A stretch of 64,000 nt of DNA from Marinomonas posidonica_A (GTDB lineage: Bacteria; Pseudomonadota; Gammaproteobacteria; Pseudomonadales; Marinomonadaceae). Within the stretch, counting starts at the first letter, position 1; the number at the start of each line of letters is the position of its first letter. Both the position numbers and the translations under genes were made by a program. The DNA is taken from positions 343,990-407,989 of the forward strand of contig NZ_JBHZSP010000001.1 in assembly GCF_043643765.1 (NCBI RefSeq), written 5' to 3'. This document shows positions 42,907 through 53,200 of this stretch, piece by piece. The notes under the pieces were generated by a model. It was not told where the DNA came from. It ran no database searches and saw nothing but the letters and a program-made list of their open reading frames with translations.

Positions 42907-44625
42907 CTATGATTGATTGTCTAATATCATATAAACAATCACCATGACCAATAGAAACGACATGCCTTGCCAGAATATGATGGGATTACGTTGTAAAATA
43001 GGACGTTGCGCTCGTTTTAAGAATGTTTGATTTGGGTGGTGTAAGTCATAAATGAATTCGGACACTTCGTCATAACGCTTGCTAGGGTCAATGTGTAAGG
43101 CTTTTTGCAACGCATCATCAAGCCAAACGGGAAGGTCAGATTGTTCTGTAATCAGACTACGATAGATTAATTTTCGTTGCGCCGATATGCTTCTCGCTTC
43201 AGTGATTTTACGGCTGTAAGGAAAACGATTGGCAGATAGCATTTGATAAGCAATGACCCCTAACGCATAGATATCAGAGCGTTCGGTGCCTGAGTGCCCT
43301 AGAAAGTACTCAGGAGCGGAGTAGCGTAGTGTGCCGCGAAGAACATTGGTGTCTAAGAGGTGACTGACGCCAGCGATTTGAGTGGAACCAAAATCGATAA
43401 TTTTTATTCTATCGTGATCGTCAATCATGATGTTTGCAGGGCGAATATCTTGATGAATCATGGCTTTACGGTGAAAGGCTTGTACCCCGTTAGCTATCTG
43501 GCCAATGATGTGACGAACTTGCTCTAACGAAGGGGTTGGGTAGTCTCTCATCCACTGTTCGAGAGATTTGCCTTCAATGTATTCCATCAGTAGATAGAGG
43601 TAGCTTCGCCCTCGTGTTGTTTCTTTTATTTTAGCCACGTTGGGATGATCAATGCGCTTGGCAATCCACTCTTCTAGCATAAAGGTTTCACGGAAGGTTG
43701 TGTCATCTTGTAATTCCATAGAGGGCGTTTTCATCACCAATTTCTCGTGGTGCTCTAGGTCATAAACTAAAAAGACATGGCTGCGACTGCTGATCTGAAT
43801 AGGGCGAAAAATTTCATAACCCTCAAATCGCATTCTTTCCCTTAATGGCGGAGGAAAAGGCAGCTCTCGAAGGCTAAAGTCATTGTCGTCTGTTTGATGG
43901 CTAGGAATCTGATCGATGCGCACTATCTGAATACTTAGGTTGTCTTGACTGCCGTTCTGCAATGCATGATTAATTAATTGTTCGGCAGCCTTGTCTAAGC
44001 TGTTTGCCGATGCAATCACCTGATGGAACTGATCGGCTTCAATATGTTCATAGACCCCATCTGTCGCCAAGATAAAGACATCGCCTACTGTGATAGACTG
44101 AGTTTGATAATCCAGTTCTAAAATTGGATTAATGCCCAAGGCACGAGATAAATAACGTTCCTGAGAAGACACCACATGGCGATGATCTGTTGTTAACTGT
44201 TCCAGTTTCTCGTCTCTTAATTGATAGATTCGACTGTCACCTAGGTGAAACAGATGGGCGTAATTTGAACGTAAAACGATGGCACTGAAGGTACACACAT
44301 AACCTTTGTCTTTATTGAAACGGTCTGGTTTGTTTTGACTTTGTGCGTATAAGTTCGCATTGATCGATTTAATGACGTTTTCCGCCGACATTTTCACCGA
44401 CCAAGTGTCGGATGTTTGGTAATAGTCTTCTAAGAATTGAGTAATGGCTGCTTTACTGGCGAGTTGGCTGACGTCACTGCTGCTAATGCCATCGGCAATG
44501 GCCAAAGCAATCCCTTTACTTTGCAGTCTAGATGTATGTGGAATCCAGTGGCCAAGTGCGTCTTGGTTCGTCGCTTTCATGCCTGCACACGTCACACTGC
44601 CTATGCTTACCACCAGAGGTTTCAT
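42907..44625 (-). CDS. Fused PP2C phosphatase and Ser/Thr protein kinase, membrane-anchored
   Basis: 572 residues. N-terminal PP2C domain (~1-235: ALAIADGISSSDVSQLASKA, HLGDSRIYQLR, LATDGVYEH, SQDNLSIQIVRI). Then a kinase domain (~260-530: catalytic loop HQDIRPANIM, DFGST, APE as APEYF, SDIYALGVIAYQML), and a single C-terminal membrane helix. The ATP glycine loop is poorly formed (PIQISSRSHVF). A similar fusion, PA1782, lies in the nitrate assimilation region of Pseudomonas aeruginosa. Here it is last in a unit with cyanase and an FNT channel. Confidence 0.88.
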   Translation of the reverse strand: MKPLVVSIGSVTCAGMKATNQDALGHWIPHTSRLQSKGIALAIADGISSSDVSQLASKAAITQFLEDYYQTSDTWSVKMSAENVIKSINANLYAQSQNKPDRFNKDKGYVCTFSAIVLRSNYAHLFHLGDSRIYQLRDEKLEQLTTDHRHVVSSQERYLSRALGINPILELDYQTQSITVGDVFILATDGVYEHIEADQFHQVIASANSLDKAAEQLINHALQNGSQDNLSIQIVRIDQIPSHQTDDNDFSLRELPFPPPLRERMRFEGYEIFRPIQISSRSHVFLVYDLEHHEKLVMKTPSMELQDDTTFRETFMLEEWIAKRIDHPNVAKIKETTRGRSYLYLLMEYIEGKSLEQWMRDYPTPSLEQVRHIIGQIANGVQAFHRKAMIHQDIRPANIMIDDHDRIKIIDFGSTQIAGVSHLLDTNVLRGTLRYSAPEYFLGHSGTERSDIYALGVIAYQMLSANRFPYSRKITEARSISAQRKLIYRSLITEQSDLPVWLDDALQKALHIDPSKRYDEVSEFIYDLHHPNQTFLKRAQRPILQRNPIIFWQGMSFLLVMVIVYMILDNQS

Positions 44626-44669
44626 ACCCTTCCTCTTAGATCCCTTGAAAGCAAGTAAAGTAACCTGAT

Positions 44670-44696
44670 ACTCCGAAGACTTAACATCTTCGGAGT
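44670..44696 (-). other. Intercistronic hairpin between the FNT channel and kinase genes
   Basis: ACTCCGAAGA, loop of seven, TCTTCGGAGT: a perfect 10-bp stem with no T-tract. Probably tunes mRNA processing or relative expression within the minus-strand unit. Confidence 0.5.
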
Positions 44697-44713
44697 AGGT
44701 CGATTCAGCAAGA

Positions 44714-45526
44714 TTATGCCAATTTGCGCGATGCTGATGTCCTTACATGAGTAATATACAAAGGCAACCCGACTAACAAAAGACCGCCTGCTAAATTGCC
44801 AAGTACCGTAGGGATTTCATTCCAAACAAGGTAATCAACAAAGGTGAACTCGCCACCCATAATCATCGAAAATGGGAATAAGAACATGTTGACGATTGAG
44901 TGTTCGAAGCCCATATAAAAAAACAGCATGACAGGCATCCACATGGCCGCCATTTTTGCCCCGGCAGACGTTGAAATCATGGCACCGACAACCCCCATAG
45001 AGACCATCCAATTACACAACATGCCACGAATGAAAATCGTGAACCAGCCAGACGCCCCATGAGACTGGTAGCCTAGTGTACGTGATTCGCCAATGGTACT
45101 GACCTTAGCGGCAATGGCACCACCATCTGTAGAATAGCCATAAGTTAAAATGAAGGACATCATAAAAGCGGTGGTTAACGCGCCAGCAAAGTTGCCGATA
45201 AACACCAGTCCCCAATTTCGTAATACCGCTCCTGGCGTTACCCCTGGTCGTTTATCAAGCATGGCTAAGGGAACCAGGGTAAATACCCCTGTCAATAAGT
45301 CGAACTTCATTAAGTACAGCATGATGAAACCAACAGGGAATAATAATGCCCCTACTAGCGGGCTACCGGTTTTTGTGGCAACGGTAATCGCAAATACTGC
45401 CGCGAGCCCTAAAATCGCCCCTGCCATAAAAGCACGAACGAGTGTATCTTTGGTCGACATGTAAGCTTTTTGTTCGCCGGCATCGACCATTTTGGTTACA
45501 AATTCACTGGGTTCTATATAAGCCAT
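44714..45526 (-). CDS. Formate/nitrite transporter family channel
   Basis: 270 residues, six hydrophobic helices. Shows the FNT features FAITVATKTGSPLVGALLFP, the NWGLVFIGNFAG loop and GFEHSIVNMFLFP with the central pore His. FNT proteins (FocA, NirC) move formate, nitrite or related anions. Following cyanase and sharing its nitrogen-type promoter, nitrite, cyanate or bicarbonate are plausible cargoes. Gap to cynS is 58 bp. Confidence 0.87.
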   Translation of the reverse strand: MAYIEPSEFVTKMVDAGEQKAYMSTKDTLVRAFMAGAILGLAAVFAITVATKTGSPLVGALLFPVGFIMLYLMKFDLLTGVFTLVPLAMLDKRPGVTPGAVLRNWGLVFIGNFAGALTTAFMMSFILTYGYSTDGGAIAAKVSTIGESRTLGYQSHGASGWFTIFIRGMLCNWMVSMGVVGAMISTSAGAKMAAMWMPVMLFFYMGFEHSIVNMFLFPFSMIMGGEFTFVDYLVWNEIPTVLGNLAGGLLLVGLPLYITHVRTSASRKLA

Positions 45527-45584
45527 AATTCGTTTCTCCGTTTAAATATGGTTGTTAGATGTATGCGTTTAGCTTGATTCGAAA

Positions 45585-46025
45585 TCACCAGGACGCATAA
45601 GGTAAGAACTTTCCGTTTAATGTCAGAACCACACGATCTCCTTTCGGATTTTCTTCTTTTTCAATGTCCATAGAGAAATCAATTGCGCTCATAATGCCGT
45701 CGCCAAATTTTTCCTGAATGACTTCCTTTAAGGTCGGACCATACACACCGACAATTTCATAGAGACGATAAATCAACGGATCCTGAGGGATGGCTTCTTG
45801 CCATGTTTTCGTTGGGTATTCCATTAATACTGATTTGGCTTCTTCGGGTAGGTTTAAAAAATCCACTAACTTATCGGCCACGTCTTCTGGGCAACTGTTC
45901 ATGCCTAAACAGGCGGATGTTGTCCAAACAACACTTTTCCCGATAGCATGAGCAATGGCTTCCCAGCTTAAGCCTCTGGCTTTCTTGATCTCGAAAATGG
46001 CTTCTGTGACATCAATTTTTTTCAT
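45585..46025 (-). CDS. cynS: Cyanate hydratase (cyanase)
   Basis: 146 residues. Helical N-domain with the family TTSACLGMNSCP-like motif, and C-terminal catalytic domain with Arg and Glu in YRLYEIVGVYG and Ser in MSAIDFSMDIEKEENPKGDR, the known active-site triad. Converts cyanate plus bicarbonate to ammonia and CO2. First gene of cynS-FNT-kinase, behind a ~320-nt leader from a sigma-54 promoter. Confidence 0.95.
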   Translation of the reverse strand: MKKIDVTEAIFEIKKARGLSWEAIAHAIGKSVVWTTSACLGMNSCPEDVADKLVDFLNLPEEAKSVLMEYPTKTWQEAIPQDPLIYRLYEIVGVYGPTLKEVIQEKFGDGIMSAIDFSMDIEKEENPKGDRVVLTLNGKFLPYASW

Positions 46026-46268
46026 CTGCTTCCCTTTTCATTGATTTCAGCCTCCCGTTAAAGAGGACGATGATTAAGTAGGTGACGCGGCTCAAGTCCG
46101 TCTGATGGTTAAAAGAAATAACCCTTGTTTCGAGTAGCATTGATCTGGTTAATCAGACAACAGCAGGACACAAAACAGACCCAAGAGATGCGTTTTAAAA
46201 GAGGAAACTGATAAGGAGGAGGGCACGCCAACCCTTAACAGATTTCTTATAAAAGAACCTGACTGGGT

Positions 46269-46288
46269 GCTACTGATCGGACAGTAGC
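46269..46288 (-). other. Hairpin following the ANTAR-like pair in the cynS leader
   Basis: GCTACTG, loop of six, CAGTAGC: a perfect 7-bp stem just after P2. No immediate T-tract; a TTCTTTT run begins ~15 nt further on. It could be a weak terminator or a structural element. Confidence 0.45.
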
Positions 46289-46289
46289 G

Positions 46290-46329
46290 GGCGACGTTGC
46301 CTTAGAATACCTTGACCGCCATTGGTCAA
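46290..46329 (-). promoter_or_regulatory. Candidate ANTAR two-hairpin RNA target in the cynS leader
   Basis: On the minus strand, P1: TTGACC (46329-46324), loop AATGGC, GGTCAA (46317-46312), six perfect pairs. P2: GGC (46301-46299), loop AACGTC, GCC (46292-46290). Both six-base loops have A1 and G4. P2 shares the string AAGGCAACG and the trailing GCCC with P2 of the nasA leader. Spacing P1-P2 is 10 nt. P1 begins ~18 nt after the expected transcript start. Confidence 0.6.
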
Positions 46330-46357
46330 CATACAGACTTGATACAGCTAATATCAA

Positions 46358-46373
46358 AGCAAAAGAAGTGCCA
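46358..46373 (-). promoter_or_regulatory. Sigma-54 promoter of the cynS operon
   Basis: Minus strand TGGCACTTCTTTTGCT: a full match to TGGCAC-N5-TTGCW with GG-N10-GC spacing. Transcript start expected near 46347, ~320 nt before cynS. Of this leader, 46026-46268 contains no gene. The AT-rich stretch 46374-46815 upstream also shows no gene; only an NtrC-like half-site (GCACCA) near 46536 is visible. Confidence 0.75.
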
Positions 46374-46815
46374 AATAAAAATAAAGGAACAGGATAGGAA
46401 AGGAGATTTAGTCGTTCAATAATATAGGCGCATGTTTAATAAGGTATTTTTAAATAAAAGCAAACAAATTTTCGTTTTTTAAATATAATAGAGGCTTTTC
46501 TTTTTGCCAGTTAATATTTTTTATTGACCATAAATGCACCAAGATATGACATGTTTTGTTTTATCTTTCCTAACGTATTTCAAAATAACTTTCGATTTCT
46601 TAGAAATGTTTTTCTTATCTTTATTGTTTAATACCTATTTCTAGGCTTTTTTAGAAAGTCTGAATGATCAATATTGAGAACGTAAGCTTTCCTAAAGGTC
46701 GTATTAACCTGATCCTTATAATACTGGCTGGTTTATATTTCAGTTACTTGTTTTACCAAAGCTTTATCGGCATCCATGCTCTGTGTCCTATGTTCAATGG
46801 GATGTACTCATCGGG

Positions 46816-47466
46816 TTAATGGCTCATCAATAATTTAATGCCAAGTCCCATTAATAACACGCCAGCCACTCGCTCGATCCAATCTTTGAAGAAAGCGCTT
46901 TTTTGTTGAACGTGAGCGGTTGTTAATAGCGTGGCTACTAATGCAAACCAGATGAAATGAACAAGAGCAATATACGCCCCGTAGCTCAATTCCATGAGTA
47001 AGGATGTCTCAGTCGAAATTACTTGGCTAAACAAAGAGACGATAAACAACATGGTCTTTGGGTTGAGGGCATTGCAAGCAAATCCTGACCAAAAAGCCGA
47101 GTGCGAATTTGATATTGTCTCTGCTTTTGAGTTAGGTGCTGAGGGTGAGCCTTGTTTGAAAAGACGGCTTTTAATATCTGGCCACAGAGCAGATATGCCA
47201 AGCCAGATTAGATACATGGCGCCAAGCCAGCGTAGCAACTTCAATACCCAAAGGTTATTCGCAAAAACAATGCCAAGCCCTAGTAAGGTATAGGCAATGT
47301 GGACACTGATCGCCATACCGATTCCCAGCGCGCATAGAACGCCTGCGCGTCTTCCTTTTAGCAGAGAGAGTTTTGATACCATGGCAAAGTCGGGTCCAGG
47401 GCTGATGACCGCCAATAGGGTAATCACCATGACGGAATACAGTTCAAAATGATTCATAGAAGACAT
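46816..47466 (-). CDS. LysE/RhtB-family exporter
   Basis: 216 residues from ATG 47466; the frame is open upstream to 47562 but that would overlap the divergent regulator. Signature VISPGPDFAMVSKLSLLKGRR-like N-terminus (AVISPGPDFAMV), six helices and the C-terminal GVLLMGLGIKLL. Exports amino acids or related compounds; substrate unknown. Divergent from a LysR regulator, which probably controls it. Confidence 0.88.
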   Translation of the reverse strand: MSSMNHFELYSVMVITLLAVISPGPDFAMVSKLSLLKGRRAGVLCALGIGMAISVHIAYTLLGLGIVFANNLWVLKLLRWLGAMYLIWLGISALWPDIKSRLFKQGSPSAPNSKAETISNSHSAFWSGFACNALNPKTMLFIVSLFSQVISTETSLLMELSYGAYIALVHFIWFALVATLLTTAHVQQKSAFFKDWIERVAGVLLMGLGIKLLMSH

Positions 47467-47535
47467 GCTATTTTTCTCGTTTGTGTGAATAATAGGATTA
47501 TGAAAGACTGGTCTGATCAATAAAATCGAAAAATA

Positions 47536-48447
47536 ATGGTGAATATTGTGAGTAAAAATCACAGATACGGTCGCTTGCCACCCTTGAATGCTCTGCTGGC
47601 TTTTGAAGCGGCGGCACGATTACAGAGCTTTACTAAAGCCGCGGAAGAGTTGCATCTTACGCATGGTGCAATCAGTCGTGCTGTGGCGCAAATAGAGGAA
47701 CGCATTGGCGTGGCATTATTTAAGCGCCAGAACCGCAGAGTTTATTTAACCCTAGCAGGTCAGCGTTTGTTGAAAACCAGTCGTCAAACCTTAGATGCAC
47801 TAACAGAAACAGTAGAAGAGATTCATCGTCACGATATTGATTCCCCTTTTTTAGTGGTGTCTTGTGAGCCCAGTTTGGCGATGCGTTGGCTAATGCCGCG
47901 ATTGGGACAATTTAAAACCCTTTGCCCAGAAATACACATAGATCTGCGTATGTCAGGTGGGCCAATTGATTTATTAGAATCGGGCTGTGATCTTGCCATT
48001 CGACGCTTGGATTTTAGCGTCAAAGGTGATTATCAGATCACTAAATTGTGCGCCGAGTTTGCTGGGCCTGTGTGCAGTAAAAGCTATTGGTTTGAGCAGA
48101 TTCAGCAAGACCTTAATCAAGCGGATTGGCTGCACAGCAGAACACGCCCTCAAGCATGGTATGACTGGCTGTCGACGCAAAAGGATTACACTTCTTGGCA
48201 GGCACGCAATGAACAATATTATGATCACTTCTTTTATACCCTGCAGGCAGCACAAGACCATCTTGGTATGGCGATTGGTTCGACGCCTTTAGTATCGGAC
48301 GACTTGAAAGCACAGCGGCTGATTAGCCCGATGGGATTGCAACCAACAGGCTATGAATACGCTGTATTAACCCTTCATTCACTGGCTCAAGATCAAAGGG
48401 TTACGCTTTTTACTGATTGGTTAATGGGGTCCATGAGTTCTGACTGA
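47536..48447 (+). CDS. LysR-family transcriptional regulator (GcvA-like)
   Basis: 303 residues. N-terminal winged helix LNALLAFEAAARLQSFTKAA, EELHLTHGAISRAVAQIEE, then the effector domain. The LPPLNALLAFEAAAR start is typical of the GcvA subgroup. ATG 47536 precedes a possible GTG at 47551. Divergent from the LysE-type exporter gene across 69 bp. Confidence 0.87.
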   Translation: MVNIVSKNHRYGRLPPLNALLAFEAAARLQSFTKAAEELHLTHGAISRAVAQIEERIGVALFKRQNRRVYLTLAGQRLLKTSRQTLDALTETVEEIHRHDIDSPFLVVSCEPSLAMRWLMPRLGQFKTLCPEIHIDLRMSGGPIDLLESGCDLAIRRLDFSVKGDYQITKLCAEFAGPVCSKSYWFEQIQQDLNQADWLHSRTRPQAWYDWLSTQKDYTSWQARNEQYYDHFFYTLQAAQDHLGMAIGSTPLVSDDLKAQRLISPMGLQPTGYEYAVLTLHSLAQDQRVTLFTDWLMGSMSSD

Positions 48448-48709
48448 TCATTCATATTCGTCACCATATTCCTGCAGAATATTTCCTATCTACTTGGTTC
48501 AAATTACGACTGGCTTTTAGGTGTGTCGTAATTTGTCATGCCTCGGACGCTTCCAAGCATAAGAATCCCCTTCTTTGATTCTATTATCAGGTCGAATCCT
48601 AGGCGCTATTTTGTCTGCGGTAGGCCAAGGCCTGATCAGAACAGTGATAGCCCCATTATTTTGTACCACCCATGACAGTGTTTTACTGTTTTTGTAAGGA
48701 GCGGATTTG

Positions 48710-49963
48710 ATGCAGCATTATTCAGGCTTTGGGTTGTTAAAGCACAGCTTGACTCATCATGAGAACTGGCAGCGGGTGTGGCGTAATCCAACCCCGAAAA
48801 AGAAATACGATGTCATCATAGTGGGTGGTGGCGGTCACGGTTTGGCGACGGCGTATTACCTTGCCAAAGAGTTTGGTGTGACCAATGTCGCTGTGATTGA
48901 AAAAGGCTTTTTAGGCGGTGGTAACACTGCACGTAATACCACGATTGTTCGTTCAAATTATCTCTGGGACGAAGCCGCGCATTTGTATGAACACGCAATG
49001 CAATTATGGGAAGGTTTGTCGCAAGAACTCAACTATAACGTCATGTTTTCACAGCGTGGTTGTTTGAATTTAGGTCATACCTTACAGGACATGCGCGACA
49101 TTGAACGTCGTGTTAACGCCAACCGTCTAAATGGTATTGACGGTGAAGTATTGGATGCCAAACAAGTTCAAGAAATCGTTCCAGTATTAGATTGTTCTGA
49201 AAATGCGCGTTATCCCGTCATGGGCGCGTCATGGCAACCACGTGCGGGTGTGGCCCGTCACGATGCGGTGGCATGGGGTTATGCGCGTGGTGCGGATGCC
49301 CATGGTGTGGACTTGATCCAACAAACCGAAGTGGAAGACTTGATTGTGGAAGATGGCACAGTGGTGGGTGTGAAGACGGCTCGTTACGGTGAGATTCGCG
49401 CGGATCGCGTGGGTTGTGTGGTGGCGGGTAACTCCAGTGTGTTGGCGAACATGGCGGGATTCAAACTACCGTTAGAATCGCATCCGTTGCAAGCCTTGGT
49501 GTCTGAGCCCATTAAGCCAATTTTGGATACTGTGGTCATGTCAAACCATGTACACGGTTACGCCAGTCAATCTGATAAAGGCGACTTGGTCATCGGCGCG
49601 GGTATCGATGGCTATAACGGTTATGGTCAACGGGGTTCTTTCCCCACCATTGAACACACTATTCAAGCCATAGTGGAAATGTTCCCTGTGTTCAGTCGCG
49701 TGCGCATGAACCGTCAATGGGGCGGTATTGTGGACACCTGTCCAGATGCTTGTCCGATTATCAGTGAAACACCGGTAAAAAATCTGTTCTTTAACTGTGG
49801 CTGGGGAACGGGCGGCTTTAAAGCGACACCCGGTTCAGGTCATGTGTTTGCGGCGTCGCTAGCGAAAGGGGAAATGCACGAGCTAGCCAAGCCTTTTTCT
49901 ATGTTTCGTTTTCATAATGGCGCGCTGGTGGATGAACACGGTGCCGCCGGTGTGGCGCATTAA
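48710..49963 (+). CDS. soxB: Sarcosine oxidase beta subunit
   Basis: 417 residues from ATG 48710, 8 bases after AAGGAG. Begins HYSGFGLLKHSLTHHENWQR, FAD fold DVIIVGGGGHGLATAYYLA, and GWGTGGFKATPGSG near the C-terminus. Carries the covalent FMN and substrate-binding FAD site of heterotetrameric sarcosine oxidase. The 262-bp gap upstream (48448-48709) should hold the operon promoter; I cannot place it. Confidence 0.95.
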   Translation: MQHYSGFGLLKHSLTHHENWQRVWRNPTPKKKYDVIIVGGGGHGLATAYYLAKEFGVTNVAVIEKGFLGGGNTARNTTIVRSNYLWDEAAHLYEHAMQLWEGLSQELNYNVMFSQRGCLNLGHTLQDMRDIERRVNANRLNGIDGEVLDAKQVQEIVPVLDCSENARYPVMGASWQPRAGVARHDAVAWGYARGADAHGVDLIQQTEVEDLIVEDGTVVGVKTARYGEIRADRVGCVVAGNSSVLANMAGFKLPLESHPLQALVSEPIKPILDTVVMSNHVHGYASQSDKGDLVIGAGIDGYNGYGQRGSFPTIEHTIQAIVEMFPVFSRVRMNRQWGGIVDTCPDACPIISETPVKNLFFNCGWGTGGFKATPGSGHVFAASLAKGEMHELAKPFSMFRFHNGALVDEHGAAGVAH

Positions 49964-49993
49964 TTGGGCTAAGACAGAGTTTGGAGAAAGAGT

Positions 49994-50278
49994 ATGTTCC
50001 ATATTTTTTGCCCACATTGTGGTGAATATCGTGAAGAAGAAGAGTTTCACGCCAAAGGCGAAGCGCATATTGCTCGTCCATTAGATCCAGATGCTTGCAG
50101 CGATGAAGAGTGGGGTGAGTTTTTGTATTTCCGTAAAAACCCCCGGGGCATTCATCATGAGCTTTGGGTACATGCAGCAGGTTGTCGCAAGTTTTTTAAT
50201 GTCACGCGCAACACGCAAACTTATGAAATTTTAGAAGTGTACAAGCTTGGCGAAACGCCATCGGTTGTGGCTGAGTAG
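49994..50278 (+). CDS. soxD: Sarcosine oxidase delta subunit
   Basis: 94 residues: FHIFCPHCGEYREEEEF with a CxxC zinc site, AARPLDPDACSDEEW-like RPLDPDACSDEEW, and HAAGCRKFFNVTRNTQTYE. Characteristic of SoxD, the zinc-binding small subunit. Confidence 0.95.
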   Translation: MFHIFCPHCGEYREEEEFHAKGEAHIARPLDPDACSDEEWGEFLYFRKNPRGIHHELWVHAAGCRKFFNVTRNTQTYEILEVYKLGETPSVVAE

Positions 50279-50290
50279 AGGAGCCTGGTG

Positions 50291-53200
50291 ATGTCTCAGA
50301 AAAATCGTCTTCAAGAGGGCGGCCGCATTGATCGCAGCAAACCATTAACCTTCACATTTAATGGTGAATCTTACCAAGGTTACGTTGGCGATAGCTTGGC
50401 GTCGGCCTTAATTGCCAATGGCGTGGACGTCATTGGCCGCAGTTTTAAATACAGTCGTCCTCGTGGTTTTGTGGCGGCTGGGGCAGAAGAGCCTAATGCG
50501 GTAGTTCAGCTAGGGGCAACCGAAGCCACGCAAATTCCTAATGTGCGCGCTACTCAGCAATCCCTGTATCAAGGCTTAGTGGCGGCCTCAACCAACGGTT
50601 GGCCAAGTGTTGAGACGGATTTCATGGGTTTGGTGGGCAAAATTGGCGGGAAAATGATGCCGCCAGGGTTTTACTACAAAACCTTTATGTTCCCGCAATC
50701 CATGTGGCCAACCTACGAATCCTATATTCGTAAAGCCGCAGGTTTAGGACGTGCTTCGAAAGAAAAAGACGTTGATATCTACGACAAGATGAACCAACAC
50801 ACGGATGTTTTGGTAGTAGGCGCTGGCCCTGCGGGGTTAATGGCGGCGTTAAGCGCAGCTCGCGGTGGTGCGCGTGTCATCCTTGCGGATGAGCAAAGCG
50901 AATTTGGCGGTAGCTTATTGAGCAGCAAAGAAACCATTGATGGTAAACCGGCAATGGATTGGGTCGCTGAGGTTGTTGCAGACTTGAGCCAGTTTGACGA
51001 TGTCATGATGTTGCCAAACTCACAGGTAAACGGTTACCACGATCACAACTTTTTAACCATTCATCAGCATTGTACAGACCAATTTGCCGATCGTGCGCCA
51101 AACGGTGCGGTGGCGCAGCGTCTGCATCGTGTGCGTGCGAAATGGGTGGTGTTGGCCACAGGCGCACACGAACGTCCGTTGGTGTTTGGTAATAACGATG
51201 TGCCAGGTTGTATGCAGGCCAGTGCGGTGTCAACTTACATCAATCGTTTTGGTGTGGTACCGGGCAAAGAATTGGTGCTCATGACTGCAAACGACGGCGC
51301 TTACCAAACCGCCATAGATTGGCACGATGCAGGTCGTCAGGTGGTGGCCATTGTCGATGCCCGTAAAAACCCACAAGGCAGTTTGATTGATGCGGCCCGT
51401 GAACGTGGCATCAGCATCATGGTTGGCTCAGGGGTGATTGAAGTACAAGGTTCCAAGCGGGTCACAGGCGTATCTGTCGCGCCCTTGAATGAAGCCGGTG
51501 ATGCAGTTACGGGCGCTATTGCTAAGTTGAAAGCGGATACGGTTGCCAGCTCTGGTGGCTGGAGTCCGGTCATTCACCTGTCTTGCCATACGGGCGCGCG
51601 TCCTGTGTGGGACGACGAAGTGATCGGCTTCTTGCCAGGCCCAACGGTTCAAAAACAACTCACAGCCGGTGCCATTAACGGTGCTTTCACCACGCAAGCG
51701 GTGTTATCGCAGGGGTTACAAGCGGGGGCAGATGCCTTAGCGCACCTAGGATTAGCAGCCACCGACATGAGTCTGCCAACAGCAGAAGAAGGCATTCAGG
51801 GTAAAGCCATGGCCTTGTTCCACATTCCACACAATAAACCGACTTCCAAAGCGCCTAAACAGTTTGTGGATTATCAAAACGACGTGACGGCGGCCGGCAT
51901 TGAATTGGCTTGCCGTGAAGGTTTCGAATCCATCGAACATGTAAAACGCTATACTGCCATGGGCTTTGGTACGGACCAAGGCAAGTTGGGCAACATTAAC
52001 GGCATGGCAATTGCTGCCAAGGCCTTGCAAAAAAGCATTCCAGAAACCGGCACAACCATTTTCCGTCCTAACTATACACCAGTGACTTTTGGGGCCATTG
52101 CCGGCCGTGATTGTGGTGAATTGTTTGACCCTAAACGTTTCACAGCGATGCATGCGTGGCATGTGGAACGTGGGGCGAAGTTTGAGGATGTGGGGCAATG
52201 GAAGCGTCCTTGGTACTTCCCGAAAGGCAATGAAACCATGCAACAAGCGTTGAATCGCGAGTGTTTAGCAACGCGAGAATCCGTGGGCATTTTGGACGCT
52301 TCGACGCTGGGTAAAATCGATATTCAAGGTAAGGATGCCCGTGAATTCCTTGGTCGTGTGTACACCAATGCGTGGGCGAAATTGGCGGTCGGCAAATGTC
52401 GTTATGGCTTGATGTGTGGTGAAGATGGCATGGTGTTTGATGACGGGGTGACTTCTTGCCTAGGCGAAAACCACTTCCTCATGACCACCACCACAGGTGG
52501 CGCGGCTCATGTTTTGGAATGGTTGGAGTTGTATCACCAAACCGAATGGCCAGAAATGGAAGTCTACTTCACCTCGGTAACCGATCATTGGTCCACCATG
52601 ACCATTTCCGGCCCGAACAGCCGTAAGTTGTTGGAAAAACTGACGGATGACGATGTTTCCAAAGACCACTTTGCTTACATGGACTGGAAGCAAATCACAG
52701 TGGCGGGCGTGCCTGCTCGTGTGTTCCGTATCTCATTCACGGGTGAATTATCGTTCGAGATCAACGTGCAAGCCAACTTCGGTATGCATGTGTGGAAAGC
52801 CCTGTTTGAAGCGGGTGAAGAATTTAATCTGACGCCATATGGCACAGAAACCATGCACATTTTGCGTGCTGAGAAAGGCTTTATCATTGCCGGTCAAGAT
52901 ACCGATGGTTCAGTGCATCCATTTGATTTGGGCATGCCGTGGGCGGTGGCTATGAAGAAGCCTTTCAGCTTCATTGGTAAACGTGGTATGCAGCGCGAAG
53001 ATTGTGTTCGTGCCGATCGTAAACAGCTGGTGGGTTTAAAAACCGTCGATCCGACCATCGTACTGCCAGAAGGGGCGCAAGGTGTGTTTGACCCTAAAGC
53101 GCCAATTCCAATGCCAATGGTCGGGCATGTGACGTCCAGTTACTGGAGTGCCTGCTTAGGTCGTTCGATTGCCATGGGCTTTGTCAAAGGTGGTCACGAT

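Noticed and set aside
46026..46289. Metabolite riboswitch in the cynS leader
   Set aside because: I looked for cobalamin, molybdate or glycine riboswitch consensus and saw none; the two short A1/G4 hairpins explain the conserved part better.
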